Part shown: one piece after another, positions 39,473 to 39,544 of the stretch
Layout: each line of letters starts with the position of its first letter
Position numbering within the stretch: the first letter of the stretch is position 1
Assembly: GCA_031280685.1 (NCBI GenBank)
Contig: JAITGM010000037.1
Location: forward strand, 1-39,544
Origin: Christensenellaceae bacterium
Lineage (GTDB): Bacteria > Bacillota > Clostridia > Christensenellales > UBA1750
Direction: 5' to 3'
Length of the DNA stretch: 39,544 nt
The notes under the pieces: model-generated
Databases searched by the model: none
The model's input: the letters and a program-made list of their open reading frames with translations, nothing else
Told to the model about the DNA's origin: nothing
Translations under genes and position numbers: made by a program

Positions 39473-39544
39473 ATGAGCAATTTTCGATGCTGCTCGCAAT
39501 GCGGGCGGACGAATTGTTACTGCCAAAACCAAGGCGTTTCGGCC
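39473..39544 (+). CDS. Start of a Cys-rich protein, cut by the window edge
   Basis: An ATG at 39473 preceded by GGAAAGGAG opens a frame that runs to the edge: 24 residues with five cysteines (CC, CGRTNCYC). The Cys spacing looks like a short metal-binding or zinc-ribbon start, but the rest is needed. The preceding 115 bases hold no other gene. Confidence 0.5.
   Translation, partial: MSNFRCCSQCGRTNCYCQNQGVSA

Overview
The window looks like chromosomal DNA from a GC-rich, Gram-positive Clostridia-type anaerobe; the exact lineage cannot be read from here. Support for this: a wall-anchored SdrD-B-type surface protein with an xPKTG sorting signal, a T-box leader before metG, a rubrerythrin with an N-terminal rubredoxin, a four-subunit ferredoxin-dependent 2-oxoacid oxidoreductase, a zinc-type L28 and a SpoIIM-like gene beside deoB. 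I saw no phage, integrase, intact insertion sequence, CRISPR array, tRNA or rRNA.

Layout. 1-6.7 kb: the 3' part of a giant repetitive surface adhesin (2210 residues visible, N-terminus off the left edge), then a terminator. 6.7-8.1 kb: rpmB and a GNAT acetyltransferase with a decayed tandem copy of its own 3' end. 8.1-8.77 kb: a non-coding, GC-rich region with many inverted repeats. 8.77-12.3 kb (minus): an aldose-epimerase-like gene, a CE7 acetyl-xylan esterase and xylulokinase, together a small xylan/xylose-use operon. 12.4-16.8 kb (minus): MoxR ATPase, DUF58 and transglutaminase-like membrane protein. 16.8-17.4 kb: a low-GC, frameshifted gene. 17.4-19.1 kb (minus): spoIIM-like and deoB. 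19.1-19.9 kb: a second GNAT gene, also followed by a decayed copy of itself. 20-22.5 kb (minus): polyprenyl-type glycosyltransferase, galE and a YqeG-like HAD phosphatase, overlapping.

22.6-26.3 kb (plus): rubrerythrin, a Met T-box, metG and tatD. 26.3-29.4 kb (minus): ferredoxin, alpha, beta and gamma subunits of a VorB-type oxidoreductase, with a VOC-fold gene at the end, all behind a good promoter. 29.5-31 kb: an RCC1-repeat lipoprotein whose promoter contains a run of nine G. 31-36 kb (plus): a YgiQ-type radical SAM protein, a histidine kinase, an OmpR-type regulator and a two-domain lipoprotein. 36-39.3 kb: a MATE transporter (minus), a methyltransferase, and a NYN nuclease-like protein with two OST-HTH (LOTUS) domains. 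A Cys-rich gene begins at the right edge.

Most genes are housekeeping or common accessory functions. The points that best repay a second look are the two-level repeat structure and codon-use shift of the adhesin, the short-spaced poly-G promoter of the RCC1 lipoprotein, the decayed copies beside both GNAT genes, the hairpin over the spoIIM ribosome-binding site, the structured 8.1-8.8 kb gap, and the NYN/OST-HTH protein. No clearly new multi-gene system was recognised.
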